From CAIOSQ01 sp044359885 (GTDB lineage Bacteria; Pseudomonadota; Alphaproteobacteria; CACIAM-22H2), in the NCBI GenBank assembly GCA_044359885.1, contig JBIKLI010000087.1, positions 1 to 13,548 on the forward strand: a DNA stretch of 13,548 nucleotides. The letters run 5' to 3'. The notes beneath the pieces are model-generated. The model did no database searches. It was not told the DNA's origin and saw only the letters and a program-made list of their open reading frames with translations. The translations under genes and the position numbers were made by a program. Positions 1 through 7,660 of this stretch are shown here, piece after piece (positions within the stretch are counted from its first letter, which is position 1; every line of letters starts with the position of its first letter).

Positions 1-208
1 GCCGGTGGCGGCGTTCGACGTGCCGGGCCCGCGCGACGTCGTCGGCGGGTCCGGCGCCGGCGCGATCGGCCCCGATCTGCGCGCGGCGTGCCTGCAGGCC
101 CTCGCGATCCCGCGGGCGCGCGCGCGAGCCCATGCCGAGCGCTTCGGCTGGGCCGAAGCGGCACGGCAGTTCGCGGGCCACCTGCGTCCGATCGCGACGG
201 CGACCTAG
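1..208 (+). CDS. Glycosyltransferase, C-terminal fragment (5' end outside window)
   Basis: This is the last 68 or so codons of a gene entering from the left edge; the frame is open back to base 2, so the GTG at base 5 is not a credible start. The visible protein begins PVAAFDVPGPRDVV, which matches the PVVAxDxxGxxE/DVV segment of the nucleotide-sugar-binding domain of GT4 glycosyltransferases. It ends with a helix-like stretch containing HAERFGWAEAARQFAGHL, typical of the last helix in that family. The catalytic part, donor and acceptor cannot be seen, so the sugar it transfers is unknown. Its TAG stop overlaps the TAG stop of the convergent ispE in the palindrome CTAG. The assignment as a glycosyltransferase tail is fairly good; the exact role is open. 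Confidence 0.7.
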   Translation, partial: PVAAFDVPGPRDVVGGSGAGAIGPDLRAACLQALAIPRARARAHAERFGWAEAARQFAGHLRPIATAT

Positions 209-1047
209 GCGGCCGCGCCGCCCCAGCGCCACCACGAAGTGGGCAGCGCCGCGGCGGCCGTCGCCGCGCGCGCAGGCGTCGCGAAGATCCCGAAGCAGGT
301 CGCGCCCGAGCCGCTCATGCGCGCCAGCAGGCAGCCCGGCTGGGCGGCGATGGCGGCGAGGACCTCCGCGACCGGAGGACAGAGCGAGACGGCCGCGTCC
401 TGCAGATCGTTGCCGAGGCTGGCGAGATCGGCGGCCATGCGTGCGGCATCGGGCCAGGCGTCTGGCAGCTGCGCTGGCGGCGCGAAGGCGCCGGTTCGGG
501 CGCGGAACACCGACGGCGTGGGCAGCGGGACGCGCGGATTGGCGAGCAGCAGGCCGAATTCGGGCAGGCGCGGCGAAGCCGCGACGATCTCGCCGATGCC
601 GCCCATGCGCGCCGGCCGGCTGGCGAGGCAGACCGGTATGTCGGCGCCCAGCTTCAGCGCCAGTCGCGGCAGGTCGACGCGGCCGGCGTCGAGGCGCCAG
701 AGCCGGACGAGCGCGCGCAGCGTCGCGGCGGCATCGGCGCTGCCGCCGCCGATCCCGCTCGCGACCGGCAGGCGCTTGACCAGGGCCAGTTCCGCGGCCG
801 CCGGGCGTCCGGCGGCCGCCGCCAGCGCGCGCGCCGCGCGCAGCACCAGATTGTCGGTCTCGCCGGCCAGCGCGCCGGCTTCCGGACCGTCGAGCGTCAG
901 CGTCAGGCCGTCCTGCGGCGCGGCGACGATCTCGTCGCCGATGCCGGCGAAGACGGCGAGGCTGTCGAGCAGGTGATAACCGTCCTCGCGCCGGCCGACG
1001 ACGCGCAGGAACAGATTGACCTTCGCCGGCGCTTCCTCGCGCAGCAT
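205..1047 (-). CDS. ispE: IspE, 4-diphosphocytidyl-2-C-methyl-D-erythritol kinase
   Basis: This cytosolic GHMP-family kinase phosphorylates CDP-methylerythritol at the 2-hydroxyl with ATP, step 4 of the MEP pathway. The 280-residue protein has the usual family length. Visible motifs are AKVNLFLRVVGRREDGYH at residues 8-25 (K9 and the substrate-site segment), the glycine-rich phosphate loop LPVASGIGGGSADAAA at about 93-108, GADIPV with the probable catalytic base D136, and the C-terminal GHMP motif MSGSGATCFGIF. The ATG at 1047 lies 2 bases after the ispF stop; an in-frame GTG at 1053 overlaps that stop as GTGA and is a possible alternative. No good ribosome-binding site precedes either, so translation is probably coupled to ispF. 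It is the last gene of the operon and ends tail-to-tail with the left-edge glycosyltransferase. Confidence 0.95.
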   Translation of the reverse strand: MLREEAPAKVNLFLRVVGRREDGYHLLDSLAVFAGIGDEIVAAPQDGLTLTLDGPEAGALAGETDNLVLRAARALAAAAGRPAAAELALVKRLPVASGIGGGSADAAATLRALVRLWRLDAGRVDLPRLALKLGADIPVCLASRPARMGGIGEIVAASPRLPEFGLLLANPRVPLPTPSVFRARTGAFAPPAQLPDAWPDAARMAADLASLGNDLQDAAVSLCPPVAEVLAAIAAQPGCLLARMSGSGATCFGIFATPARAATAAAALPTSWWRWGGAAA

Positions 1048-1049
1048 CG

Positions 1050-1565
1050 TCACGGCGGCGGGACGAAGGGCAGCAGCACGGTGGCGGCGGCCTGCGCGGC
1101 GATGCCTTCGCCGCGGCCGGCGAAGCCCAGACGCTCGGTCGTCGTCGCCTTGACCGAGACGTCGCCGACGCCGATGCCGGCGAGTGTCGCGATGCGCGCG
1201 CGCATCGCATCGGCATGCGGCGCGATCTTCGGCCGCTCGCAGATCAGCGTGACGTCGGCATGGACGAGAATGCCGCGGCGCGCGGCGATGCGGCCCGCGG
1301 CATGGCGAAGGAAGATGGCGCTGTCGGCGCCGCGCGACGCCGGATCGCCGGGCGGGAACCAGCGCCCGATGTCGCCCTCCGCGAGCGCGCCGTAGATCGC
1401 GTCGCACAGCGCGTGCAGCCCGACATCGGCGTCGGAATGGCCGTCCAGGCCGCGTTCGTGCGCGATCTCGATTCCGCAGAGCATCAGCCGGCGCCCGGAC
1501 ACGAAGCGGTGGACGTCGAAGCCCAGCCCCGTGCGCGGCACCAGCCCCTGCAGTTCCGCGGCCAT
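1050..1565 (-). CDS. ispF: IspF, 2-C-methyl-D-erythritol 2,4-cyclodiphosphate synthase
   Basis: IspF cyclises CDP-methylerythritol 2-phosphate to methylerythritol cyclodiphosphate with release of CMP, step 5 of the MEP pathway. Family members are homotrimers with a divalent metal in each active site. The 171-residue protein keeps the key residues: GFDVHRF with metal ligands D17 and H19, [13 protein letters not shown] with H51, [15 protein letters not shown] at 80-82, and the CMP-binding [17 protein letters not shown] segment at 138-154. The ATG at 1565 lies 4 bases after the ispD-dxs stop, with a GAGG close upstream. A degenerate second copy of this domain sits inside the upstream fusion, so this free-standing protein is probably the only working IspF encoded here. 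Confidence 0.96.
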   Translation of the reverse strand: MAAELQGLVPRTGLGFDVHRFVSGRRLMLCGIEIAHERGLDGHSDADVGLHALCDAIYGALAEGDIGRWFPPGDPASRGADSAIFLRHAAGRIAARRGILVHADVTLICERPKIAPHADAMRARIATLAGIGVGDVSVKATTTERLGFAGRGEGIAAQAAATVLLPFVPPP

Positions 1566-1569
1566 GGCC

Positions 1570-4500
1570 TCAGTCGCCCGTCGCCGCGGCCCGCGGCCCC
1601 AGCGCTTCGAGGACGCGCGCCGTGATCGAGCCGGCATCGAGCCCGGCCTCTTCATACATCCGCGCGGGCTGGTCCTGGTCGATGAACCGATCGGGCAGGA
1701 CCAGCGTGCGGATCTTGAGCCGCCCATCGAGCAGCCCGGCGCCGGCGAGGAAATGCAGCACCAGGGCGCCGAAGCCGCCCGTGGAGCCTTCCTCGACCGT
1801 GACCAGAAGTTCGTGCGCGGCGACCAGGCGCCGGATCAGGGCGGTGTCGATCGGCTTGGCGAAGCGCGCGTCGGCGACGGTCGCGCCGATGCCGCGCTGG
1901 GCGAGCGCGTCGGCCGCCGCAAGGCATTCGCCCAGCCGCGTGCCGAGCGAGAGCAGGGCGACGCGCTCGCCCTCGCGCAGCACGCGGCCGCGGCCGATCT
2001 CCAGCGGCACGCCGCGCGCGGGCAGTTCGACGCCCATCCCCTCGCCGCGCGGGAAGCGCAGCGCCGAAGGCCGGTCGTCGAGCGCCACCTGAGTCGCCAC
2101 CATGTGGCGCAGCTCGGCCTCGTCTGCGGCGGCCATGATCACCATGCCCGGCAGGCAACCGAGATAGGCGAGGTCGAAGGACCCTGCATGGGTGGGGCCG
2201 TCGGCGCCGACCAGGCCGGCGCGGTCGATGGCGAACCGCACCGGCAGGTTCTGGATCGCGACGTCGTGGACGATCTGGTCGTAGGCGCGCTGCAGGAAGG
2301 TCGAGTAGATCGCCACGAACGGCTTCATGCCTTCGGTGGCGAGGCCGGCGGCGAAGGTCACGGCGTGCTGCTCGGCGATGCCGACGTCGAAGCAGCGTGC
2401 CGGATGCACCTTGGCGAAGAGGTCGAGACCGGTGCCCGAGGGCATGGCGGCGGTGATCGCGACGATGTCGGGATCGTGGCGCGCCTCCTCGATCAGGCTG
2501 TCCGCGAAGACGCGGGTGAAGCTGGGCGCGTTGGCGCGCTGCTTCTCCTGGGTGCCGGTGGCGACGTCGAAGCGCGCGACGCCGTGATAGCGGTCGGCGG
2601 CCTGCTCCGCGGGCGCGTAGCCCTTGCCCTTGCGCGTCACGACATGGACCAGGATCGGTCCCGAATCGGCGTCGCGCACGTTGCGCAGCACCGGCAGCAG
2701 ATGGCCGAAATCGTGACCGTCGATCGGCCCCACATAGTGGAAACCCAGCTCCTCGAAGAGCGTGCCGCCGGTCCAGTAGGTGCGCGCCATCTCCTCGGCG
2801 CGCGCAGCCCGTCTTTCCCAGCGTCGCGGCAGGCGGCGCGCCAGCTGGCGGGCGGTGTCGCGCAGGTAGAAATAGGCCGAGGACGTGGCGAGCCGCGCCA
2901 GATAGGCCGAGACCGAGCCCACCGGCGGCGCGATCGACATGTCGTTGTCGTTGAGGATGACGATCAGCCGCTCGTTGCGCATGCCCGCGTTGTTCATCGC
3001 CTCGTAGGCCATGCCGGCCGAGAGCGCGCCGTCGCCGATGACGCAGACGACATGGTTGCGTTCCCCGCGCAGGTCGCGCGCCACCGCCATGCCGAGGCCG
3101 GCCGAGATCGAGGTCGAGGAATGCGCGGCGCCGAAGGGATCGAATTCGCTCTCGGCGCGCTTGGTGAAGCCGGACAGGCCGCCGCCCTGGCGCAGCGTGC
3201 GGATGCGTGCGCGCCGGCCGGTCAGGATCTTGTGCGGATAGGCCTGATGGCCGACATCGAAGATCAGCCGGTCGCGCGGCGTGTCGAAGACCTTGTGCAG
3301 CGCGACCGTGAGCTCGATCACGCCCAGGCTGGAGCCGAGATGGCCGCCGGTGCTGGCGACCGTCTCGATCACCTCCTGGCGCAGCTCGGTGGCGACCTGT
3401 CCCAGCTGCGAGTCGGGCAGCGCGCGCAGATCCTCGGGCGTGGCGATCGCGTCCAGCAGCTTGGTGGCGACGTGCGGCGCCGGCGTCTCGGCCGCCGGCG
3501 CGTCGCTGCCCCCGCGCGGCGGCTCGGCCAGGCGTGGCTCGGCCTCCGGCATGGTCACGGCGGCGTGGGCGATCAGGAATGTCTCGCCGCCGCCTGCCGC
3601 ATCGTCGACCGCGTCGCCCAGCGCGATGTCGACATGCGCCGTCTCGATCGCCAGCGCCTCGGCGATCCAGGCGGCCATCGCCTCGCGCGGTGCTCCTGCG
3701 GCGCCCGGCAGGGGTCCGTGCAGCGCCAGCGCGACGGCTGCGAGGGCACCGCCGGCCTCGCGTACGCGCCGCGCCGCTTCGGCCGGCGCGACCGCGGCCG
3801 GCGGCAGCCCGGCGGCGCGCAGCAGCGCCGCGGCGATGGCGGCGGCGCCGTGGTCCTCGCCGCCGGCCGTCGCGCCGCCGATCGCGGCGCCGCAGATCAG
3901 CAGTCCGCCCTGGGGACCCGGGCGCAGCGCGCGCCGCGCAAAGCCGCTGCGCCGCTCCTGACCGTCCCAGCTGCCGTCGCGGAACTCGCGGTCGGCCTGG
4001 CGGATGTCGGCGACGGTGGTCAGCTTGCGGTTGATCTCCGCGCCCTCGACGATGGCGACGCGCAGCCCATGCCACTCGGCGACGGCGGAATCGTCGGTGA
4101 AGTCGTCGCGTCCGGCCGCCGCCGCGGCGCGATGCGCCGCCAGGATCTCGGCGAAGCGGAAGCCCTGCGGGGTCTGGGCGCGGTAAAGCCCGTTGCGCGC
4201 GACCGTCGCGCCGACTTCCATCCCCGCTGCGTTGCGCTTGAGCGTGTCGGCCACCGCCAGCGCGGGGATCGCGCCGGGATGGTCGTCGAGCGCCGCCAGC
4301 ACCCTGTCGATCAGGTCGCGCCGGATGAAGGGCCGTGCGGCGTCGTGGATCAGGACCAGATCGGGCGCGTCTGGCCCGGCCAGGGCCTCGAGCCCGGCGC
4401 GCACCGACGCCTGGCGCGTGGCGCCGCCGTCGACCGGCGGCAGCAGATGCGCGGCGAGTCCGCGCGTGGCCGCGGCATAGGCCATGCGGTCGTCGGGATG

Positions 4501-4665
4501 CGTCACCACCAGACAGCGCGCGATCCGGGGATGGGCAACGAAGGCGCGCAGCGTCCGGGTCAGGACCGGGACGGCGCCGATATGCTGGTATTGCTTGGCG
4601 ATGCCGTCGGCCGCCATGGCGCGCGTTCCGCGCCCGGCCGCGACGATGAGACAGACGACTCGCAT
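1570..4665 (-). CDS. ispD-dxs: IspD - degenerate IspF - Dxs fusion protein (MEP pathway steps 3 and 1)
   Basis: One uninterrupted 1031-residue reading frame. Residues 1-228 are IspD, which makes CDP-methylerythritol from MEP and CTP: AAGRGTR at 9-15, AKQY at 23-26, IHDAARPF at 106-113, [10 protein letters not shown] at 161-170 and NRKLTT with K214. Residues 239-371 resemble IspF without its catalytic residues. Residues 399-1031 are a full-length Dxs (1-deoxyxylulose-5-phosphate synthase): GGHLGSSLG (H442), [15 protein letters not shown], the thiamine-diphosphate motif GDG 544-546 to NDN 572-574, catalytic E765 in [12 protein letters not shown], and [18 protein letters not shown] with H826. 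The start at 4665 has GGAGAG 6 bases upstream. No stop lies between the domains, and the in-frame ATG at 3552 before Dxs has no visible ribosome-binding site, so a fused product is expected. IspD has A instead of the usual P before KQY. ispF follows 4 bases downstream. Confidence 0.9.
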   Translation of the reverse strand: MRVVCLIVAAGRGTRAMAADGIAKQYQHIGAVPVLTRTLRAFVAHPRIARCLVVTHPDDRMAYAAATRGLAAHLLPPVDGGATRQASVRAGLEALAGPDAPDLVLIHDAARPFIRRDLIDRVLAALDDHPGAIPALAVADTLKRNAAGMEVGATVARNGLYRAQTPQGFRFAEILAAHRAAAAAGRDDFTDDSAVAEWHGLRVAIVEGAEINRKLTTVADIRQADREFRDGSWDGQERRSGFARRALRPGPQGGLLICGAAIGGATAGGEDHGAAAIAAALLRAAGLPPAAVAPAEAARRVREAGGALAAVALALHGPLPGAAGAPREAMAAWIAEALAIETAHVDIALGDAVDDAAGGGETFLIAHAAVTMPEAEPRLAEPPRGGSDAPAAETPAPHVATKLLDAIATPEDLRALPDSQLGQVATELRQEVIETVASTGGHLGSSLGVIELTVALHKVFDTPRDRLIFDVGHQAYPHKILTGRRARIRTLRQGGGLSGFTKRAESEFDPFGAAHSSTSISAGLGMAVARDLRGERNHVVCVIGDGALSAGMAYEAMNNAGMRNERLIVILNDNDMSIAPPVGSVSAYLARLATSSAYFYLRDTARQLARRLPRRWERRAARAEEMARTYWTGGTLFEELGFHYVGPIDGHDFGHLLPVLRNVRDADSGPILVHVVTRKGKGYAPAEQAADRYHGVARFDVATGTQEKQRANAPSFTRVFADSLIEEARHDPDIVAITAAMPSGTGLDLFAKVHPARCFDVGIAEQHAVTFAAGLATEGMKPFVAIYSTFLQRAYDQIVHDVAIQNLPVRFAIDRAGLVGADGPTHAGSFDLAYLGCLPGMVIMAAADEAELRHMVATQVALDDRPSALRFPRGEGMGVELPARGVPLEIGRGRVLREGERVALLSLGTRLGECLAAADALAQRGIGATVADARFAKPIDTALIRRLVAAHELLVTVEEGSTGGFGALVLHFLAGAGLLDGRLKIRTLVLPDRFIDQDQPARMYEEAGLDAGSITARVLEALGPRAAATGD
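3553..3954 (-). other. Degenerate IspF-like domain inside the IspD-Dxs fusion (residues 238-371)
   Basis: This stretch occupies the place IspF has in the bifunctional IspDF enzymes of many alphaproteobacteria. Its first 21 residues (239-259, RSGFARRAL to LLICG) align without gaps to RTGLGFDVH to LMLCG of the intact IspF downstream. A later part, [25 protein letters not shown], aligns with [25 protein letters not shown]. The metal ligands are gone: D17 is R245, H19 is L247 and H51 is A279. The FPPGDP loop is deleted, and the [14 protein letters not shown] segment is reduced to an alanine/glycine-rich remnant. It cannot catalyse the IspF reaction by the known mechanism. It may act as a spacer or an oligomerisation module. 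The homology is my reading by eye and is moderately secure. Confidence 0.65.
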
Positions 4666-4690
4666 ATGGAACTCTCCGCGTGGAGGCTGC

Positions 4691-4719
4691 ATCATACATT
4701 CATTGCCCGCGCGGCAATG
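4691..4719 (-). promoter_or_regulatory. Candidate promoter with internal inverted repeat upstream of ispD-dxs
   Basis: In the 108-bp gap between the divergent ispD-dxs and phosphodiesterase genes, the minus strand carries a TATGAT -10-like box (4691-4696). TTGCCG (4712-4717) lies 15 bases further upstream; shifted ACATTG or CATTGC give spacers of 18 or 17. Between and overlapping them is a perfect inverted repeat, CATTGCC (4701-4707) and GGCAATG (4713-4719), separated by 5 bases. The predicted transcript would start about 20 bases before the GGAGAG/ATG of ispD. The inverted repeat could be an operator affecting both divergent genes; no regulator is identified. Confidence 0.4.
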
Positions 4720-4773
4720 TGTTACGGGATCGTGACAGATGCGGGCGGATGTCGCGACGACAGGACGGACGTC

Positions 4774-5511
4774 ATGAAGATACCGGCGATCATCGGCCAT
4801 CGCGGCGCTCGGAGCAACGCGCCGGAGAACACGCTTGCCGGGCTGCGCCGGGCCCATGACGAGGGCGCGAGCTGGGTCGAGTTCGACGTCAAGCTGACGC
4901 GCGACGGGATCCCCGTCCTGATCCACGACGAGACCCTGGAGCGCACCACCGACGGGCGCGGCGCGGTGCGCGACCTGACGCTCGCGGAGCTGGACCGCGT
5001 CGATGCCGGGTGTCCGGCCGTGTTCGGCGACCGTTTCCGCGGCGAGCGCATCCCGACGCTCGAGCAATCGCTGCTGCTGTTGCGCGACCTCGGCATGGGC
5101 TTCAATCTCGAGGTCAAGCCCTGCCCCGGGCTGGAGGTCGAGACCAGCCATGCCGCCCTGGCGGTCGTGGCGCGGGTCTGGCCTGCCGGCGCGGCGCTGC
5201 CGGTGGTCTCGTCCTTCAAGCGCGCCTCGCTGGAGGCCGCGCGCCAGGCGGCGCCCGCCTTGCCGCGCGGCTATCTCGCCGAACGGCTGGCGGGCGACTG
5301 GCTCGCCGATGCCCGCGACCTGGGCTGCGCAACGATCCATCCCGGGTTCAGCCGCCTGACACGCGCCCAGGTCGAGGAAGCCCGCGCCGCCGGGCTGCCG
5401 GTGCTGGCCTGGACCGTCAACGACCCCGCGCGCGCCATCGAACTGCACCGCTGGGGCGTCGACAGCCTGATCACCGATACCCCCGCCATCATCGCCGCCG
5501 CGATCGCCTGA
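4774..5511 (+). CDS. ugpQ: Glycerophosphodiester phosphodiesterase, cytosolic UgpQ type
   Basis: The enzyme hydrolyses glycerophosphodiesters such as glycerophosphocholine to glycerol-3-phosphate and an alcohol. The 245-residue protein is about the length of E. coli UgpQ and has no signal peptide, so it should be cytosolic. The GDPD catalytic set is present: H9 and R10 in [17 protein letters not shown]36 and D38 in [13 protein letters not shown]51 in [17 protein letters not shown], and E113/K115 in NLEVKP. The C-terminal barrel segments [11 protein letters not shown] and [11 protein letters not shown] are also typical. The ATG at 4774 begins just before the first conserved strand; the preceding AGGACGGACGTC gives a moderate ribosome-binding site. 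It is divergent from ispD-dxs. No ugp transporter genes are in the window, so its physiological substrate is not shown by context. Confidence 0.9.
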   Translation: MKIPAIIGHRGARSNAPENTLAGLRRAHDEGASWVEFDVKLTRDGIPVLIHDETLERTTDGRGAVRDLTLAELDRVDAGCPAVFGDRFRGERIPTLEQSLLLLRDLGMGFNLEVKPCPGLEVETSHAALAVVARVWPAGAALPVVSSFKRASLEAARQAAPALPRGYLAERLAGDWLADARDLGCATIHPGFSRLTRAQVEEARAAGLPVLAWTVNDPARAIELHRWGVDSLITDTPAIIAAAIA

Positions 5512-5542
5512 CGCCCCTGTTCGCCCCCGCCCCAGGGTGCTT

Positions 5543-5608
5543 GGCGGGCGCCGCGGGGTCCGACGCCGCGGGGTCAGACCCCTGAGCGCGGACCCCGGCG
5601 CGCCCGCC
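5543..5608. repeat. REP-like imperfect inverted repeat with nested GGGGTC-A-GACCCC hairpin
   Basis: Two 20-base arms (5543-5562 and 5589-5608) are reverse complements at 18 of 20 positions. The 26-base interval contains a perfect small hairpin, GGGGTC (5570-5575), A, GACCCC (5577-5582). A 15-base unit beginning CCGCGGGGTC is also repeated in tandem at 5551 and 5566. It lies 31 bases after the phosphodiesterase stop. It could be an extragenic palindromic element, or serve as the terminator of that gene although no T-run follows. The whole 5512-5742 gap shows no convincing gene. Confidence 0.6.
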
Positions 5609-5684
5609 GATGGCGGTCTTCCGGGGGGCGTCGTTCCGCTCCGGCCTTTCAATGACGGTTGCGCTGCGCTAGGTACGAAGCCCC

Positions 5685-5724
5685 GCGCGGCAACGCGCTT
5701 CATCGCCCCCGGCGCATCGCCGGG
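5685..5724 (+). promoter_or_regulatory. Two adjacent hairpins in the leader of the NMO-like gene
   Basis: Two perfect short inverted repeats stand side by side before the flavoprotein gene: GCGCG (5685-5689), loop GCAA, CGCGC (5694-5698); and CCCGGCG (5708-5714), loop CAT, CGCCGGG (5718-5724). The first has a GNRA-type tetraloop. The second ends 18 bases before the chosen ATG. They could fold in the mRNA leader or be part of the repeat-rich intergenic region. No matching riboswitch class was recognised. Confidence 0.35.
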
Positions 5725-5742
5725 CACCCGAAAGCCTTCTCG

Positions 5743-7140
5743 ATGCTGGCATTGAAGCCTCTCGTCATCTCCGGCCGCGAAGTCCTGCCCTTGGTCGAGG
5801 GGGGCAAGGGGATCTCCGTCTCGAACGGCGAAAGCTCGGGGGCCTGGGCGGCAGCCGGCGGGGTCGGCACGTTTTCGGGCGTCAACGCGGATTCCTATGA
5901 CGACGATGGCGGGCTCTACGAGCAGCGCTATCACGGCCGCACCCGGCGCGAGCGCCACGAGGAACTGATCGCCTTCTCGATCCGCGGCGGCATCGCCCAG
6001 GCCCGGATCGCCCACGAGACGTCCGGCGGCAAGGGCCGCATCCACATGAACATCCTGTGGGAGATGGCCGCGGCCGAGCGGATCCTGCACGGCATCCTCG
6101 AAGGTGCCGAGGGGATGATCCATGGCGTCACCTGCGGGGCGGGCATGCCCTACAAGGTGGCCGAGATCTGTGCGCGCTACGGGGTCTACTATTACCCGAT
6201 CATCTCGTCGGCGCGCGCCTTCCGGGCCCTGTGGAAGCGCTCCTACCACAAGTTCCGCGACGGCCTCGGCGCGGTGGTCTACGAGGATCCGTGGCTGGCC
6301 GGCGGGCATAACGGCCTGTCGAACGCCGAGGATCCGCGCAGGCCCGAGCCGCCGCTGCCGCGCATCGTCGAACTGCGCCGGCAGATGAACGAGTTCGGCC
6401 TGCAGCAGACGCCGATCGTGATGGCGGGCGGGGTCTGGTTCCTGCGCGAATGGCAGGATTTCCTCGACAACCCGGATGTCGGGCCGATCGCGTTCCAATT
6501 CGGGACGCGTCCGCTGCTGACGCGCGAGAGCCCGATCAGCCAGGCCTGGAAGGATCGGCTCCTGAAGCTGCGCAAGGGCGACATCCTGCTGCACCGCTTC
6601 TCGCCGACGGGATTCTATTCGTCGGCGGTGATCAACCCCTTCCTGGCGGAACTCGACGCGCGCTCGAAGCGGCAGATCCCCTATGCCTCGGCCCCGGTCG
6701 GCGAGATGACCGAGGCGCTCGCCATCGGCGCGCGCGGCCGCAAGGTGTTCGTGACGGCGGCGGACAAGGCCCATGCCGAAGGCTGGATCGCGGCTGGCTA
6801 TGTCGAGGGGCTGCGCACGCCGGATTCCACCCTGGTCTTCGTCACCCGCGAGCGCGCCGAAAGGATCCATCGCGACCAGGTGGATTGCATGGGCTGCCTG
6901 TCGGCCTGCATGTTCTCGAACTGGGCCCAGAACGAGGAGGGGACGACCGGCAAGAAGGCCGATCCGCGTTCCTTCTGCATCCAGAAGACGCTGCAGGACA
7001 TCGCCCATACCGACGACGTCGACACCCAGCTGATGTTCGCCGGCCACAACGCCTATCGGTTCGCCGAGGATCCGTTCTACGCCAACGGCTTCATCCCGAC
7101 GGTCCGCGAACTGGTGGACCGTATCGCGACCGGCGATTGA
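5743..7140 (+). CDS. Nitronate monooxygenase-like (2-nitropropane dioxygenase family) flavoprotein with C-terminal Cys cluster
   Basis: This is a 465-residue TIM-barrel flavoprotein of the NPD/nitronate monooxygenase family (PF03060 type), which bind FMN; the true substrate here is unknown. Supporting motifs are [29 protein letters not shown] at 18-46, [44 protein letters not shown], and [15 protein letters not shown] (phosphate-binding GTR). The C-terminal part holds C382, C385, C389 and C412 (CxxCxxxC, then C 23 residues on), resembling the [4Fe-4S] site of dienoyl-CoA reductase-type flavoenzymes. Many family members are shorter and lack this tail. The ATG at 5743 has only a weak ribosome-binding site; a TTG at 5752 is an alternative. 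A long GC-rich leader with hairpins precedes it, and irr follows after 85 bases. Confidence 0.8.
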   Translation: MLALKPLVISGREVLPLVEGGKGISVSNGESSGAWAAAGGVGTFSGVNADSYDDDGGLYEQRYHGRTRRERHEELIAFSIRGGIAQARIAHETSGGKGRIHMNILWEMAAAERILHGILEGAEGMIHGVTCGAGMPYKVAEICARYGVYYYPIISSARAFRALWKRSYHKFRDGLGAVVYEDPWLAGGHNGLSNAEDPRRPEPPLPRIVELRRQMNEFGLQQTPIVMAGGVWFLREWQDFLDNPDVGPIAFQFGTRPLLTRESPISQAWKDRLLKLRKGDILLHRFSPTGFYSSAVINPFLAELDARSKRQIPYASAPVGEMTEALAIGARGRKVFVTAADKAHAEGWIAAGYVEGLRTPDSTLVFVTRERAERIHRDQVDCMGCLSACMFSNWAQNEEGTTGKKADPRSFCIQKTLQDIAHTDDVDTQLMFAGHNAYRFAEDPFYANGFIPTVRELVDRIATGD

Positions 7141-7188
7141 CCCCAAGCCTTGTAGCAGTTCCAGGATCGAGCCAAAGCCGCTGCGAAC

Positions 7189-7223
7189 TCTGGACTTTTC
7201 GTCTGGACCACGCATATCTAGAC
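7189..7223 (+). promoter_or_regulatory. Candidate irr promoter with three TCTrGAC heptamers, possibly leaderless
   Basis: Three direct heptamers precede irr: TCTGGAC (7189-7195), TCTGGAC (7202-7208) and TCTAGAC (7217-7223). The last matches a half of the palindrome found after irr. TATCTA (7215-7220) could be a -10 box with TGGACT (7191-7196) as a weak -35, spacing 18. This would put the start of transcription at or within a base or two of the irr ATG. No Shine-Dalgarno sequence is visible, which fits a leaderless mRNA. Autoregulation by Irr is an inference. Confidence 0.35.
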
Positions 7224-7225
7224 CC

Positions 7226-7660
7226 ATGTCCGCCCGTCCTTTCGCCTCGGCGCTCGACCGCCTCAAACGCCATGGCCTGCGCCCGACGCGCCAGCGCCTG
7301 GCGCTCGTCAAGCTGCTCTTCGAACGCGGCAACCGCCATGTCAGCGCCGACCAGCTTCGTGGCGAGGCGGCTGCCGCGGGCGTGCCGGTCTCGCTGGCGA
7401 CGATCTACAACACGCTTAACCAGTTCACGGCCGCCGGGCTTCTGCGCGAGGTCGTGGTCGAGGCCGGCCGGTCCTATTTCGACACGAACGTGGCGGAACA
7501 TCATCATCTGCTGGTCGAGCCGACCGGCGAACTGGTCGATGTCCCGGCCAGCCATGTCCGGGTCTCCGCGCTGCCGGACCTGCCGCCCGGCCTGTCGCTG
7601 CGCCGCGTCGACGTGATCTTGCGGGTCGCCAAGGCCGCAGACGCAAAAAACTCAGTCTAG
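7226..7660 (+). CDS. irr: Irr, iron response regulator (Fur family)
   Basis: Irr is the heme-linked iron regulator of alphaproteobacteria: it binds DNA when iron is scarce and is inactivated in response to heme. The 144-residue protein has the Fur winged helix: [27 protein letters not shown] (18-44) and the recognition helix region [23 protein letters not shown] (53-75). It then has [15 protein letters not shown] with the triple histidine H92-H94. The segment from RHVSA to FDTNV...HHH resembles Bradyrhizobium Irr much more than Fur or PerR. It contains no cysteine, so the structural zinc site and the N-terminal GCPWHD heme motif of B. japonicum Irr are absent, as in Rhizobium-type Irr. The stop codon is inside the downstream operator palindrome. 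It probably controls the next gene and possibly itself. Confidence 0.88.
   Translation: MSARPFASALDRLKRHGLRPTRQRLALVKLLFERGNRHVSADQLRGEAAAAGVPVSLATIYNTLNQFTAAGLLREVVVEAGRSYFDTNVAEHHHLLVEPTGELVDVPASHVRVSALPDLPPGLSLRRVDVILRVAKAADAKNSV

Noticed and set aside
1570..3552. A separate dxs gene starting at the ATG at 3552
   Set aside because: It would give a plausible 660-residue Dxs, but there is no ribosome-binding site before it and no stop codon ending ispD, so ribosomes translating ispD must run into dxs. An extra internal start cannot be excluded.
1531..4773. Very long plus-strand open frame in phase with, and running into, the phosphodiesterase gene
   Set aside because: It lies antisense to ispF and ispD-dxs, its translation is low-complexity R/A/G/D/Q-rich, and it has no family motifs until the real phosphodiesterase start at 4774. 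It is a GC-rich shadow frame.
5512..5742. Small plus-strand gene (about 72 codons from 5537) in the gap before the flavoprotein
   Set aside because: The frame crosses the inverted repeats, has no ribosome-binding site and overlaps the flavoprotein start. The region is better explained as repeats and leader.
4666..7332. Minus-strand frame extending the ispD-dxs protein far upstream, to nearly 1900 residues
   Set aside because: The extension is antisense to the phosphodiesterase, the flavoprotein and the start of irr, all with clear motifs. The GGAGAG ribosome-binding site and the conserved IspD N-terminus fix the start at 4665.
7226..7660. PerR-type peroxide sensor instead of Irr
   Set aside because: Proximity to rubrerythrin suggests PerR, but the protein has no cysteines, lacks the CxxC zinc sites usual in PerR, and its RHVSA...FDTNV...HHH pattern is that of Irr.
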